NCBI GenBank assembly: GCA_913055155.1
Contig: CAJXJR010000010.1
Location: forward strand, 62,001 to 126,000
From: an uncultured Erythrobacter sp.
GTDB lineage: Bacteria; Pseudomonadota; Alphaproteobacteria; Sphingomonadales; Sphingomonadaceae
DNA: 64,000 bases
Direction: 5' to 3'
Positions 43,493 through 51,377 of the stretch are shown here, one piece after another. The position numbers and the translations under genes are program-made. Position 1 is the first letter of the stretch; every line of letters begins with the position of its first letter. The notes under the pieces are model-generated. The model had not been told where the DNA came from. It searched no databases and worked only from the letters and a program-made list of their open reading frames with translations.

Positions 43493-44722
43493 TTACCGTT
43501 GCTTGCCGAAGACGCCGTCTGCTGCAAGCGCATCGAACATTGCGTCATCCATGCCCAGCACGCTCTTGCACACCTCGCGGTTGTCGTGCCCCATCAGCGG
43601 GGCGTGAACCATGCGCTGCATGCCTTCTCCCATGCCTATAGGCGTGCGCTGGTGGCCGAAAGTGCCGATGACCGGATGCGTGATCTCTTCCAGAAATCCG
43701 CGATGCTTAAGTTGCGGATCGTGGTCGACAATTTCGGGCACGGTGCGCACGGTTCCTGCGGCAACGCCTGCGCCCTGAAGCAATTCCATAGAAGCATCGG
43801 CATCCTTGTCGAGCGTCCACTCGGCGATGATTGCGTCCAGCGCATCCTCGTTCCGCTTGCGCGCGGCAAGCGTCGCGAACTTCGCATCCCCGGCAAGCTC
43901 GGGCCTCCCGATTGCCTTGCACAGCGCCGCGAATTCCGGTTCGTTCCACACCTCGATGGCGATCCAGCGATCTTCACCGCGGGCGGGATAGATATTGTGT
44001 GGGGCGGCGTCGGGATGCCGATTCCCGGTGCGGAAATTCTCCGGCTTGCCAGACAACGCGTCCGAGACGAGCGGCCACATCTGCTGCACCAGTACTTCCT
44101 GCATGGCGCCGTCGATCCAGCACCCCTCGCCCGTACGTTCGCGCCGGTCGAGCGCGCCGAGAATGCCGGTAACGAGAAAGAACGGCAGCACGCTGTCGCC
44201 ATAGGTCAGGCCCGGCAACACCTCGCGCCCGTCGGGATGGCCGCTGGCGGCAATGCGTCCCGAACGGGCTGCGCCGGTCGCATCAACACCGGGAAACGAG
44301 GACATCGGGCCGCTCTGGCCGAAGATGCTGCCACTGGCGAGGATGATGCCGGGGTTGAGCTCGCGCAGGCGGTCGTAGCCAAAACCCATGCGCGTGATCG
44401 TGCCGGGAGAGAAATTCTCCACCACTACATCTGCCTCGCGGATCAGGTCCTCGATGAACTTGCGGCCGCGCGAGTCCTTCAGTTCGGGCGTCAGGCTCTT
44501 CTTTGAGGTCGCGATCTGCGCGAACCACTGCTTGTTGTCGAACGAGGCCGGATCGTCGTTCTTCACGATATCACGCGACCGCTCCATCGAGGGGCGGCTG
44601 TAGCTTTCGATCTTCCAGACCTCGGCACCGAAATCGCCCAGCAGCTTCGTCGTCGTGTTGCCAACGATGGCCCAGGAGAAATCGACGATACGGATGCCGG
44701 CAAGAGGGCGGGTGTCGCTCAT
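43493..44722 (-). CDS. CaiB/BaiF-type III CoA-transferase
   Basis: A 409-residue protein with the interlocked-ring fold of class III CoA-transferases: IRIVDFSWAIVGNTTTKLLGDFGAEVWKIE at the start and GQSGPMSSFPGVDATGAARSG carrying the likely catalytic Asp147. It follows a shorter CaiB-like gene with a four-base overlap, so the two may form a heteromer, as known for BbsE and BbsF. It would move CoA between acids without ATP, allowing activation of the pathway substrate. Confidence 0.9.
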   Translation of the reverse strand: MSDTRPLAGIRIVDFSWAIVGNTTTKLLGDFGAEVWKIESYSRPSMERSRDIVKNDDPASFDNKQWFAQIATSKKSLTPELKDSRGRKFIEDLIREADVVVENFSPGTITRMGFGYDRLRELNPGIILASGSIFGQSGPMSSFPGVDATGAARSGRIAASGHPDGREVLPGLTYGDSVLPFFLVTGILGALDRRERTGEGCWIDGAMQEVLVQQMWPLVSDALSGKPENFRTGNRHPDAAPHNIYPARGEDRWIAIEVWNEPEFAALCKAIGRPELAGDAKFATLAARKRNEDALDAIIAEWTLDKDADASMELLQGAGVAAGTVRTVPEIVDHDPQLKHRGFLEEITHPVIGTFGHQRTPIGMGEGMQRMVHAPLMGHDNREVCKSVLGMDDAMFDALAADGVFGKQR

Positions 44723-45687
44723 GCCTCGTCCCTCGCAATGGCCTTGATGAAATAGCCGGGCTGCTTGCCGCTCTCACCCTGGGTAAAAAACCCCCGCGCG
44801 GCCAGTTGCACGTCTTCGGCCACGTCCTGCGGGCTGGAAACCGACATCAGCCGGATCTTGCGCGCCCGCGTCTTGGCGATGGCTTCCTCCTCGGTCATCG
44901 ATGCGAGGAAGGCCGCCACGGTATCCATGTCGTGCGAGGGCGCGGGCCGCTTGCCGGTTTCCTCCTCGATCCAGTCGTCCATCTGCTCGGCAGGCGGAGT
45001 GCCCGGCTTGCCTTCCATGTAGAAGGCCAACGCGTCCTTCAACGGCCACAGCACGCGGCTCGGGCCGTTGCCCATGTCGATGGCCTGGCCGTTACGGCCG
45101 GGTACCGTGTCGCCCAGCATGTGCTTCACCAACGCCACGGTGGCGCGCCCGGCGCCCATTTCCTGCGCCGCGATATCGACCAGTTGCCCGCGCCCCGTCT
45201 TCCTGCGCGCAAATTCGGCCAGCATCGCACCGGCCGCGCCCGCACCGCAGGCATGAAAGAAGTTGGCATCGCCGGGCTCCCGCACCGGCGAGCCGTCCTT
45301 CTCACCCATCTGGTAGAGCGTGCCCGCCAGTGCCGCTGCCACCAGTTCGCCACCCTTGTAGCGGGCATAGGGACCGGACTGGCCGAAGGGCGTGATCGAA
45401 ACCTGGATCAGGCCGGGATTGACCTGCGACAGTGCTTCGTAGCCAAGCCCCATCGCGGCCATATCGCCCGGCATGAAGGATTCCACCAGAATATCGGCCT
45501 TTGCCACCTGATCACGCAAGCTGTCGGGATCGGCCGACAACGCTTCACGCTCCAAGCGCGTCACACGGGCACCAAGCGATGCCAGAAACCGCGCACAGTC
45601 ACGTGCAATCGGCGTGGAGACGTCGATCACGTGAAGGTGCGAGAGCAGATCCTGCGCAACCGAATGCGATGCTGGCTGATCCGTCAT
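44719..45687 (-). CDS. Short CaiB/BaiF-like CoA-transferase subunit
   Basis: A 322-residue member of the same family, about 70-80 residues shorter than usual. The first domain is recognisable (HVIDVSTPIARDCARFLASLGARV, GLIQVSITPFGQSGPYARYKG), but the catalytic aspartate position is Glu114 (GGELVAAALAG). It starts inside the P450 stop (ATGA) and ends inside the start of the full-length transferase, so all three are translationally coupled. A structural or asymmetric subunit of a heteromer is a good possibility. Confidence 0.82.
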   Translation of the reverse strand: MTDQPASHSVAQDLLSHLHVIDVSTPIARDCARFLASLGARVTRLEREALSADPDSLRDQVAKADILVESFMPGDMAAMGLGYEALSQVNPGLIQVSITPFGQSGPYARYKGGELVAAALAGTLYQMGEKDGSPVREPGDANFFHACGAGAAGAMLAEFARRKTGRGQLVDIAAQEMGAGRATVALVKHMLGDTVPGRNGQAIDMGNGPSRVLWPLKDALAFYMEGKPGTPPAEQMDDWIEEETGKRPAPSHDMDTVAAFLASMTEEEAIAKTRARKIRLMSVSSPQDVAEDVQLAARGFFTQGESGKQPGYFIKAIARDEA

Positions 45688-46910
45688 GCGGAGGCGTTCC
45701 GTCGGGCCATTTCCCAGGTGAAGGGCAGGGCCTTGTGGCTGTTGCCCGGATAACGCAGGCGGCGCAGCTCGACGCCGTCCTGCAGGCGGAAGCTCTTGGT
45801 GCGCTTGAGGATTTCCTCCAGCGCGATGCGCACTTCCAGCTTGGCCAGCGGCATGCCGAGGCAGGTGTGCGGCCCGGTACCCCAGATCAGGTGGCGGTTC
45901 ACCTTGCGATCGATGTCGATCTCGTCCGGGTTGTCGAACACTTCGGGGTCGCGATTGGCGGAGAGATACATCATGTGCAGAGTCTCGCCCGGGCACAGCG
46001 TGCGGCCGCCCATTTCGGTCTCTTCCTTGACGAAGCGCGGCATGGAAACGAGTGGCCCGTCGAAGCGCAGGATTTCCTCGCTTGCCTTGGGGATGATCGC
46101 CGGATCGGCCCGCAGGCGCTCCTGCATCTCGGGATTCATGGCCAGGTGATAGAGCACGATGCTGATCGATGCGGTCGTGGTGCCGTGGCCGGCATGCAGC
46201 AGCAGGCGGAGGATGCCGGTAATGGTGGCATCGCCGAACGGCGCGCGCTCGTCTTCCTGCGCCAGCATCCAGCTGGTGATGTCCGCCTCAGGCTTCTTCC
46301 GGCGCTCGCGGACAACATCCATGATGTAGGCATCCCACTCGTTGTTGACCGCTTTTAGCGCTTCCAAGTCGTTGCGGATGCGCGCACGTTCGTTGGCTGT
46401 GGTCCAGGTCTTGATCTGCTGCCAATCCTCTGCCTTCCAGCCGATCAGCGCGCACAGGGACTGCACCGGATAGGGATCGGAATAGGCCTCCACCACGTCG
46501 CCCTCGCCCCTTGGCAGGAGGTCGTCGAGCAGCTTGGTCGCCAACTCGCGGCTGGCCGGTTCGAATTCCTTCATCGCCTTGTTGGAGAAATAGGGATTCA
46601 TGATCTGGCGATAGGCCGTGTGCGCTGGCGCATCGAGGCGCAGCGGAATTGCCGGAGCCTCTCCATGCTCTTCCACATACTCATCGATTTCCTCCAGCGT
46701 GCCCACGCCGCTGCTGAACACCTTGGCGTTCTTGCTCGCCTCCACCACGTCGGCATAGCGGAAAGCCGACCAGCCGAGGAACTTGCTGTAGGCCACCGGG
46801 CATTTCTCGCGCATCTCCTGCGCGACTTCCAGCTGGTGGTCGATCTCGTATTCGCCGCGCGGAAACCAGTCTTCTTCGCGGTCGGGGGTCTTCTGCGTAG
46901 CCATGGCCAT
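45684..46910 (-). CDS. Cytochrome P450 (type C)
   Basis: A 408-residue P450. The I-helix is AGHGTTT, with glycine in place of the acid and threonine kept; the K-helix is EEILR. The heme loop HLIWGTGPHTCLGMPLAK has tryptophan in place of the usual phenylalanine, an allowed variant, and the cysteine is present. It resembles the P450s at 12510 and 56886. It lies between CoA-transferase genes, which suggests that its substrate or product may be a CoA ester or acid, though this is inference. Confidence 0.94.
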   Translation of the reverse strand: MAMATQKTPDREEDWFPRGEYEIDHQLEVAQEMREKCPVAYSKFLGWSAFRYADVVEASKNAKVFSSGVGTLEEIDEYVEEHGEAPAIPLRLDAPAHTAYRQIMNPYFSNKAMKEFEPASRELATKLLDDLLPRGEGDVVEAYSDPYPVQSLCALIGWKAEDWQQIKTWTTANERARIRNDLEALKAVNNEWDAYIMDVVRERRKKPEADITSWMLAQEDERAPFGDATITGILRLLLHAGHGTTTASISIVLYHLAMNPEMQERLRADPAIIPKASEEILRFDGPLVSMPRFVKEETEMGGRTLCPGETLHMMYLSANRDPEVFDNPDEIDIDRKVNRHLIWGTGPHTCLGMPLAKLEVRIALEEILKRTKSFRLQDGVELRRLRYPGNSHKALPFTWEMARRNASA

Positions 46911-46947
46911 TATCCTCTAGTTGAATTAATCAGGCGCGACGGAACCG

Positions 46948-48102
46948 TCAGGCTTCCGCCCCTTCAAGCAAGTGTTCCATACCGATCGAAGCGAGCACCT
47001 CGCGCGTGTCCGCTCCCGCACCATGTGCCGGCTGCGGATCGACCACGGGTGTATCCGACAAGTGCAGCGGAGAGCCGATGTGGCGAATGGTAGAACCGTT
47101 GGGTCCGGCCATTTCGGCCACCATGCCGCGCGCACGGTTGTGCGGGTCGGCCAGCGCTTCATCCAGTTGATAGACCAACGCATGCTGCGTGCCGGCCGCG
47201 CCCAGGATATCCAGCCATTCGCTGGCATCGCGCGTCGCGAACACCGCGTCGAACTCGGCCCGCATCTGCTCCCACAAGGACTTGTCGTGCTGCTTGTCGA
47301 TGTATTCCGGCTTGCCCAGCGCCTCGCAGAAAGCCTTCCAGTAGCGAGGCTCCATGTCGCTGCTGGCGATGAACCGGCCGTCGCGCGTTTTCCAGATGCC
47401 GCCATGCATGCCGTGAAACCCGCGCGGGGGAACCGGACGAATATCGGCGCTGCGCGACATGACCATGCCCAGCAGCGTCATTGCGCTGTCGGTCATCGCC
47501 GCATCCACCACTTGTCCGCGTCCGGTGGTGCCGCGTGCAGTCAGTGCCGCCATGATGGCAATCGCGGCATTGCTGCCGGTCAGCAAGTCAACGAACGGCA
47601 CGCCGGCGAACATCGGCTTTTCGGTCGTTCCAAGACGATCGAGCAGGCCTGAGATCGCAAGGGCGATTGGCTCATGCCCGGGTCGCTGGGCATAGGGGCC
47701 GGTCTGCCCGCAGGCGGAAACAGAGCAATAGACCAGCTTCGGGTTGCGAGCCATCATCGCCTCTGCACCAAAGCCGATATCGGCGATCACGCCCGGACGG
47801 AAATCCTCGCACAGCACATCTGCAGTGTCGATCAGCTTGTATGCTGCTTCGCGGTGCTCCGGGTCCGCAAGATCAAGCCGCACGTTCTTCTTGCCGCGCA
47901 GGAACACTTGCGCCGCATCGTAACGAGCGCGTTCTTCGTCGGAGAGTTCGCTTAGGCGGAACATAGCGTCGAACTTGGCCTGCTCGCGCGCGTTCTCTAT
48001 GCGAATGACCTCGGCGCCAAGGTCAGCCAGCAGCCACGTAGCATACGGTCCAGGCAGGAATCTGCCAAAGTCGACAACACGTATGCCCTCAAGCGGTGCC
48101 AT
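46948..48102 (-). CDS. CaiB/BaiF-type CoA-transferase or racemase
   Basis: A 384-residue class III CoA-transferase-fold protein (IRVVDFGRFLPGPYATWLLADLGAEVIRIE). The residue at the catalytic aspartate position is Glu144 in PGHEPIALAISG; the preceding His143 is a feature of the alpha-methylacyl-CoA racemase branch. It may therefore be a racemase-like enzyme that inverts a methyl-branched acyl-CoA, or a transferase using glutamate. It heads a minus-strand operon with P450, two further transferases and a CoA ligase. Confidence 0.86.
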   Translation of the reverse strand: MAPLEGIRVVDFGRFLPGPYATWLLADLGAEVIRIENAREQAKFDAMFRLSELSDEERARYDAAQVFLRGKKNVRLDLADPEHREAAYKLIDTADVLCEDFRPGVIADIGFGAEAMMARNPKLVYCSVSACGQTGPYAQRPGHEPIALAISGLLDRLGTTEKPMFAGVPFVDLLTGSNAAIAIMAALTARGTTGRGQVVDAAMTDSAMTLLGMVMSRSADIRPVPPRGFHGMHGGIWKTRDGRFIASSDMEPRYWKAFCEALGKPEYIDKQHDKSLWEQMRAEFDAVFATRDASEWLDILGAAGTQHALVYQLDEALADPHNRARGMVAEMAGPNGSTIRHIGSPLHLSDTPVVDPQPAHGAGADTREVLASIGMEHLLEGAEA

Positions 48103-48165
48103 GCCTTCATTCTCTCCGTACGCTTGCCTTTTGCGCGAATCTGCGCTTGTGGTTTTTGGCTAGAG

Positions 48166-48181
48166 CATACGGTAACGTATG
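48166..48181. promoter_or_regulatory. Perfect palindrome CATACG-GTAA-CGTATG
   Basis: A 16-bp site with perfect six-base arms in the 111-bp control region between the divergent operons starting at 48102 (-) and 48214 (+). It lies 33 bp before the dehydratase start and 64 bp before the CoA-transferase start, so it may control both. Confidence 0.65.
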
Positions 48182-48213
48182 TCGAATCGAATGCAAGGTT
48201 TGAGAGGACGATT

Positions 48214-49305
48214 ATGGCTGGCAAGAGCACCGCGATGGAGGAAGCCCGCAAGCTGGCCGCTGCTGGAAAGCGCGTGGTGGCGATCATCGGCTGGCGCGTA
48301 CCGACCGAACCTGTCCGCGCTGCAGGTCTCCGTCCCGTTCACATCGCGCCCGATCTTTCGCAGCCCACACCGGACGCCGACGAACTGCTTTCCGCCGAAG
48401 CGAAGCCCCCGCTGCGCGCCCTTATCCAGACGCTGGTGAGCGGCGACCTCGACTTTGCCGAACTCATCGTCTTCGCCCCGCCCTTCGCACCGGTATCGGT
48501 GCAACTGGAAGACCTTCGACGCATGGGCCTGCTGCGTGAGAGCGTACCGCCGACCTATTACTTCGAGACGATGATGCTGCGTGGGGAACGCCAGCGCCAA
48601 TTCGCAATCGAACGCACGCGAGCGTTCGCCCGCCGCCTCGCCGCGCTGGATGGCCAGCCGATTCCGGGTAAAGCGCTGGAAGCGGAAGTTGTCGCTTCCA
48701 ACGCAGTGCGTCGCAGTGCCCTGGCCCTGCTCGAAACCCGCGGCACCACCAGCGCCCCCAAGGGCAGCGCGGTGATGGATGCTCTGGGCGCGGGCGACTG
48801 GCTTGCCCCGGCCGACCATGTGGCCACCATCGAAGGGCTTGGCGCACCGACAGGCAACGGCCCACGCCTGGTGCTTGTCAGCAGCAGCGTGCTGGGTAAT
48901 TCACGCGTGCATGGCCTGGTGGAAGAAGCGGGCGCGAACATCGTGGCCGAGGATGACATCTATGGCTCGCATTTCGCCACCGAAGAGATTGCCGAAGGCA
49001 CCGGCGACCCGCTGGAAGCCATCGGCAGCTTCATCCACGACAACCAGCCGATGCAGCGCACATCTCCACCTGAGCTGCGCCGCGCCTGGTATCACGAACA
49101 GCTGCGCCGCGCCGATGTCGACGGCGTGGTATTCTACGCCGAAGACCCGATCTGGGGGTGGGACGTACCCGCCATGCGCGCCGCTGCCGCAGCAGCAGGC
49201 AAACCCACCACCACATTGCTGTTGGACGTGCAATTGAAGCCGGAAAAGGCGCTGGCGCAGCTATCCGAATTTGTCCGATCGCTGGCTGGGGAGACCAACG
49301 CATGA
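48214..49305 (+). CDS. 2-hydroxyacyl-CoA dehydratase family, subunit A (copy 3), cysteine-free
   Basis: A 363-residue paralogue of the A subunits at 10119 and 39170 and clearly in frame throughout. Reading the protein from end to end I find no cysteine. The first ligand position is Trp27 (IIGWRVPTEPV) and the late one Ile249 (VAEDDIYGSH), while the surrounding framework EEAGANIVAED is kept. No [4Fe-4S] cluster can be bound by this subunit in the family manner. GAGAGGA precedes the ATG at 48214. The stop overlaps the B-subunit start. The activity must differ from radical dehydration, or the pair must be structural or regulatory. Confidence 0.82.
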   Translation: MAGKSTAMEEARKLAAAGKRVVAIIGWRVPTEPVRAAGLRPVHIAPDLSQPTPDADELLSAEAKPPLRALIQTLVSGDLDFAELIVFAPPFAPVSVQLEDLRRMGLLRESVPPTYYFETMMLRGERQRQFAIERTRAFARRLAALDGQPIPGKALEAEVVASNAVRRSALALLETRGTTSAPKGSAVMDALGAGDWLAPADHVATIEGLGAPTGNGPRLVLVSSSVLGNSRVHGLVEEAGANIVAEDDIYGSHFATEEIAEGTGDPLEAIGSFIHDNQPMQRTSPPELRRAWYHEQLRRADVDGVVFYAEDPIWGWDVPAMRAAAAAAGKPTTTLLLDVQLKPEKALAQLSEFVRSLAGETNA

Positions 49306-50597
49306 GCACCACCGAAGCCAAGTCCGCCGCAGCTCGCAAGAAGCCGCGTTTCGAGCTGGAATGCTCCCCGCAAATCCGCGGCTATCAAAAGCAATGGTAT
49401 GCCGACCTGCGCCAGCGGGTGGTCGAAGGCGGCGAGAAGTTCGCCCTGACCGAAGCCATGACGCCGCACGAGATTCTGGAAGCGATGGATATTCCCTTCG
49501 TTACCAACGAATGGTGGTCGGGCATCGTCACCGCGCACAGGCAGTCGCCCTATTACTTCGACCTGCTGGAGGAGAAGGGCTTTTCGCCCGGCCTTGAACG
49601 CTATTGTGCACTGTCGCTGGCGGGCGCGCTGGACAAGGGGGCCCATCCCGAACCCGCGTGGGGCGGGCTGCCGCAACCCTCGTTGTTCGTACAGGGCATG
49701 CCCGAGGCGACGCGCGTTGAGTTCGGGGAGCGAAACGCAATCGAACACGGCGTGCCCTTCATCTCGTTGTCGCCACCGCAGACCGGCCAGCCGATGCCGC
49801 TGCGCTGGTGGGAAGTTGCCCGTCACGGCTGGGAGGCGCTGTGCCCTACCTGGCAGCTGGATTACATGACCGACAAGTTCTGGGACATGATCCACCAGCT
49901 GGAGGACATTTTCGGTGCCGGGTTCGACATGGACCGATTGCGCGAGGTGAACGGCATCTCGAACCAGCAGCAGGCCGTGTTCGAGGAAGTGCGCGACCTC
50001 ATCATCACTGCGCCAAAGGCTCCTGTGGCACTGTCCGAAATGCTGGGCAATGTCATGGCGATCCAGTGGCAGCGCGGCACGCCCTGGGCGCTGGAAGCGG
50101 CGATCCAGCTGCGCGACGAGATCAAGGCGCGCGTCGATGCGGAAAAGTGGACCTGCCCGAACGAGAAGTATCGTTTCGCATGGGTCGGCCCGGGCCTGTG
50201 GCAGAACACCGCGTTCTATCGCATGTTCGAGGACAGCCACGGCGCCGTCTTCGTGCAGTCCATGTACATGTCGCTCGCGATCGACGGTTATCCACGATAC
50301 GGCGCAGACCCCGTACGCGCGCTGGCCAGCCGCTATTGCGCTTTCGGCATCGGCACGCTCGACTGGCAGGCGCACGAGGCGCTGACGCATCGCTGCGACG
50401 GGATCGTGACGGTCAAATCCAGCGTCTCCGGCCTGCTGCGCAAGGTGCTGGCTGACGCCGACCTGCCGCTGCTGGTGCTCGATATCGACCTGGTCGATGC
50501 GCGCACCTGGGACGAAAAAGCCGTGCAGGAAGCCATGGGCCGCTTTATCGAGGACGAAGTCGAACCGCGCCGCCAACGCCGACTGGCTGGGGTCTGA
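49302..50597 (+). CDS. 2-hydroxyacyl-CoA dehydratase family, subunit B (copy 3)
   Basis: A 431-residue partner of the cysteine-free subunit, starting inside its stop (ATGA). It is the most divergent of the three B subunits: the first ligand position is threonine (FALTEAMTPHEIL, about Thr50) and the late one reads VQSMYMSLAIDG. The blocks EPAWGGLPQPS and MAIQWQRGTPW are still recognisable. Six cysteines exist but none is at the expected places. It converges with the OmpA-like gene at 50604, six bases away, without an obvious terminator. Confidence 0.8.
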   Translation: MSTTEAKSAAARKKPRFELECSPQIRGYQKQWYADLRQRVVEGGEKFALTEAMTPHEILEAMDIPFVTNEWWSGIVTAHRQSPYYFDLLEEKGFSPGLERYCALSLAGALDKGAHPEPAWGGLPQPSLFVQGMPEATRVEFGERNAIEHGVPFISLSPPQTGQPMPLRWWEVARHGWEALCPTWQLDYMTDKFWDMIHQLEDIFGAGFDMDRLREVNGISNQQQAVFEEVRDLIITAPKAPVALSEMLGNVMAIQWQRGTPWALEAAIQLRDEIKARVDAEKWTCPNEKYRFAWVGPGLWQNTAFYRMFEDSHGAVFVQSMYMSLAIDGYPRYGADPVRALASRYCAFGIGTLDWQAHEALTHRCDGIVTVKSSVSGLLRKVLADADLPLLVLDIDLVDARTWDEKAVQEAMGRFIEDEVEPRRQRRLAGV

Positions 50598-50603
50598 CCC
50601 GGA

Positions 50604-51377
50604 TCAGAACTCGGCGCTGATTTCCACGCGCCGCCGGGACGTTTCGGCAAGGCCATCGGCCCACATGTCATCGGGCACGGCCACCGGGTTGTAGGCCCAG
50701 TGCGTTTCGATGATGTCGGGATCGATGCCGTAATCGCGCAGCACCTCGAACATAAGTTGCGCCCGGCGCTGAGCCATTTCCGGCTTCTCCGCGATGACCT
50801 GCCCGGTTACCTCGGCAGGCTCGGTGACGGCGTATCCGGTTATCACGATACGCTTCGGCTCGACCGCGCGCAGCCATGTCACCATCTGGTCGACCATCGA
50901 ATCCGAGTGGTAGAAAGTGATGAAATCACTGTCGAATTCGAAGAAGATCGACATCGTGCGATCAGTCAGCGGCCAGTCGGGGACGGTGCGCTCCTCGCTC
51001 GTCGGGCGAACATTGCGGACCGGCAGCGTGGGCCGCTCAAGCTCGTATCCCTCGGCTGGCAACATGTGGCGCGGGCAATGGCCGGGCAGCACCGATGTGC
51101 GCACCGGATCCAGCCGCACGCCGCCGCACTGCTCCTCGCCATTGGCCACGCCTTCCACCAGCACCGGGTGGTTCCAGTCGGGCGGATAGACGTTGTTCGT
51201 CACGTCGTAGCGGATGCCGCTTTCGGGATCGGTGGAAAGCCAGCAGCCGCCGCGCTTGCCATTGTCCACGTCGCGGAACACCGGGCAGGAGATGAAGCGC
51301 ACTTCCTGCGCCTCCTGCGCGGAAGCAGCAGTCGATGCGACCATCCCGGCCAGCGCGAGTACAAGGCCTTTCATCAC
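50604..51377 (-). CDS. Secreted OmpA-like protein of the cytochrome cassette (copy 4)
   Basis: A 257-residue exported protein with the signal peptide MKGLVLALAGMVASTAASA. The N-terminal domain shows CPVFRDVDNGKRGGCWL, CGGVRLDPVRTS and CPRHMLPAEGYE, and the OmpA-like half VITGYAVTEP, EKPEMAQRRAQLMFEVL and SRRRVEI. The start is GTG or the adjacent ATG, both overlapping the cytochrome stop. It ends the operon of MFS carrier, two acyl-CoA dehydrogenases and diheme cytochrome. Confidence 0.78.
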   Translation of the reverse strand: MMKGLVLALAGMVASTAASAQEAQEVRFISCPVFRDVDNGKRGGCWLSTDPESGIRYDVTNNVYPPDWNHPVLVEGVANGEEQCGGVRLDPVRTSVLPGHCPRHMLPAEGYELERPTLPVRNVRPTSEERTVPDWPLTDRTMSIFFEFDSDFITFYHSDSMVDQMVTWLRAVEPKRIVITGYAVTEPAEVTGQVIAEKPEMAQRRAQLMFEVLRDYGIDPDIIETHWAYNPVAVPDDMWADGLAETSRRRVEISAEF

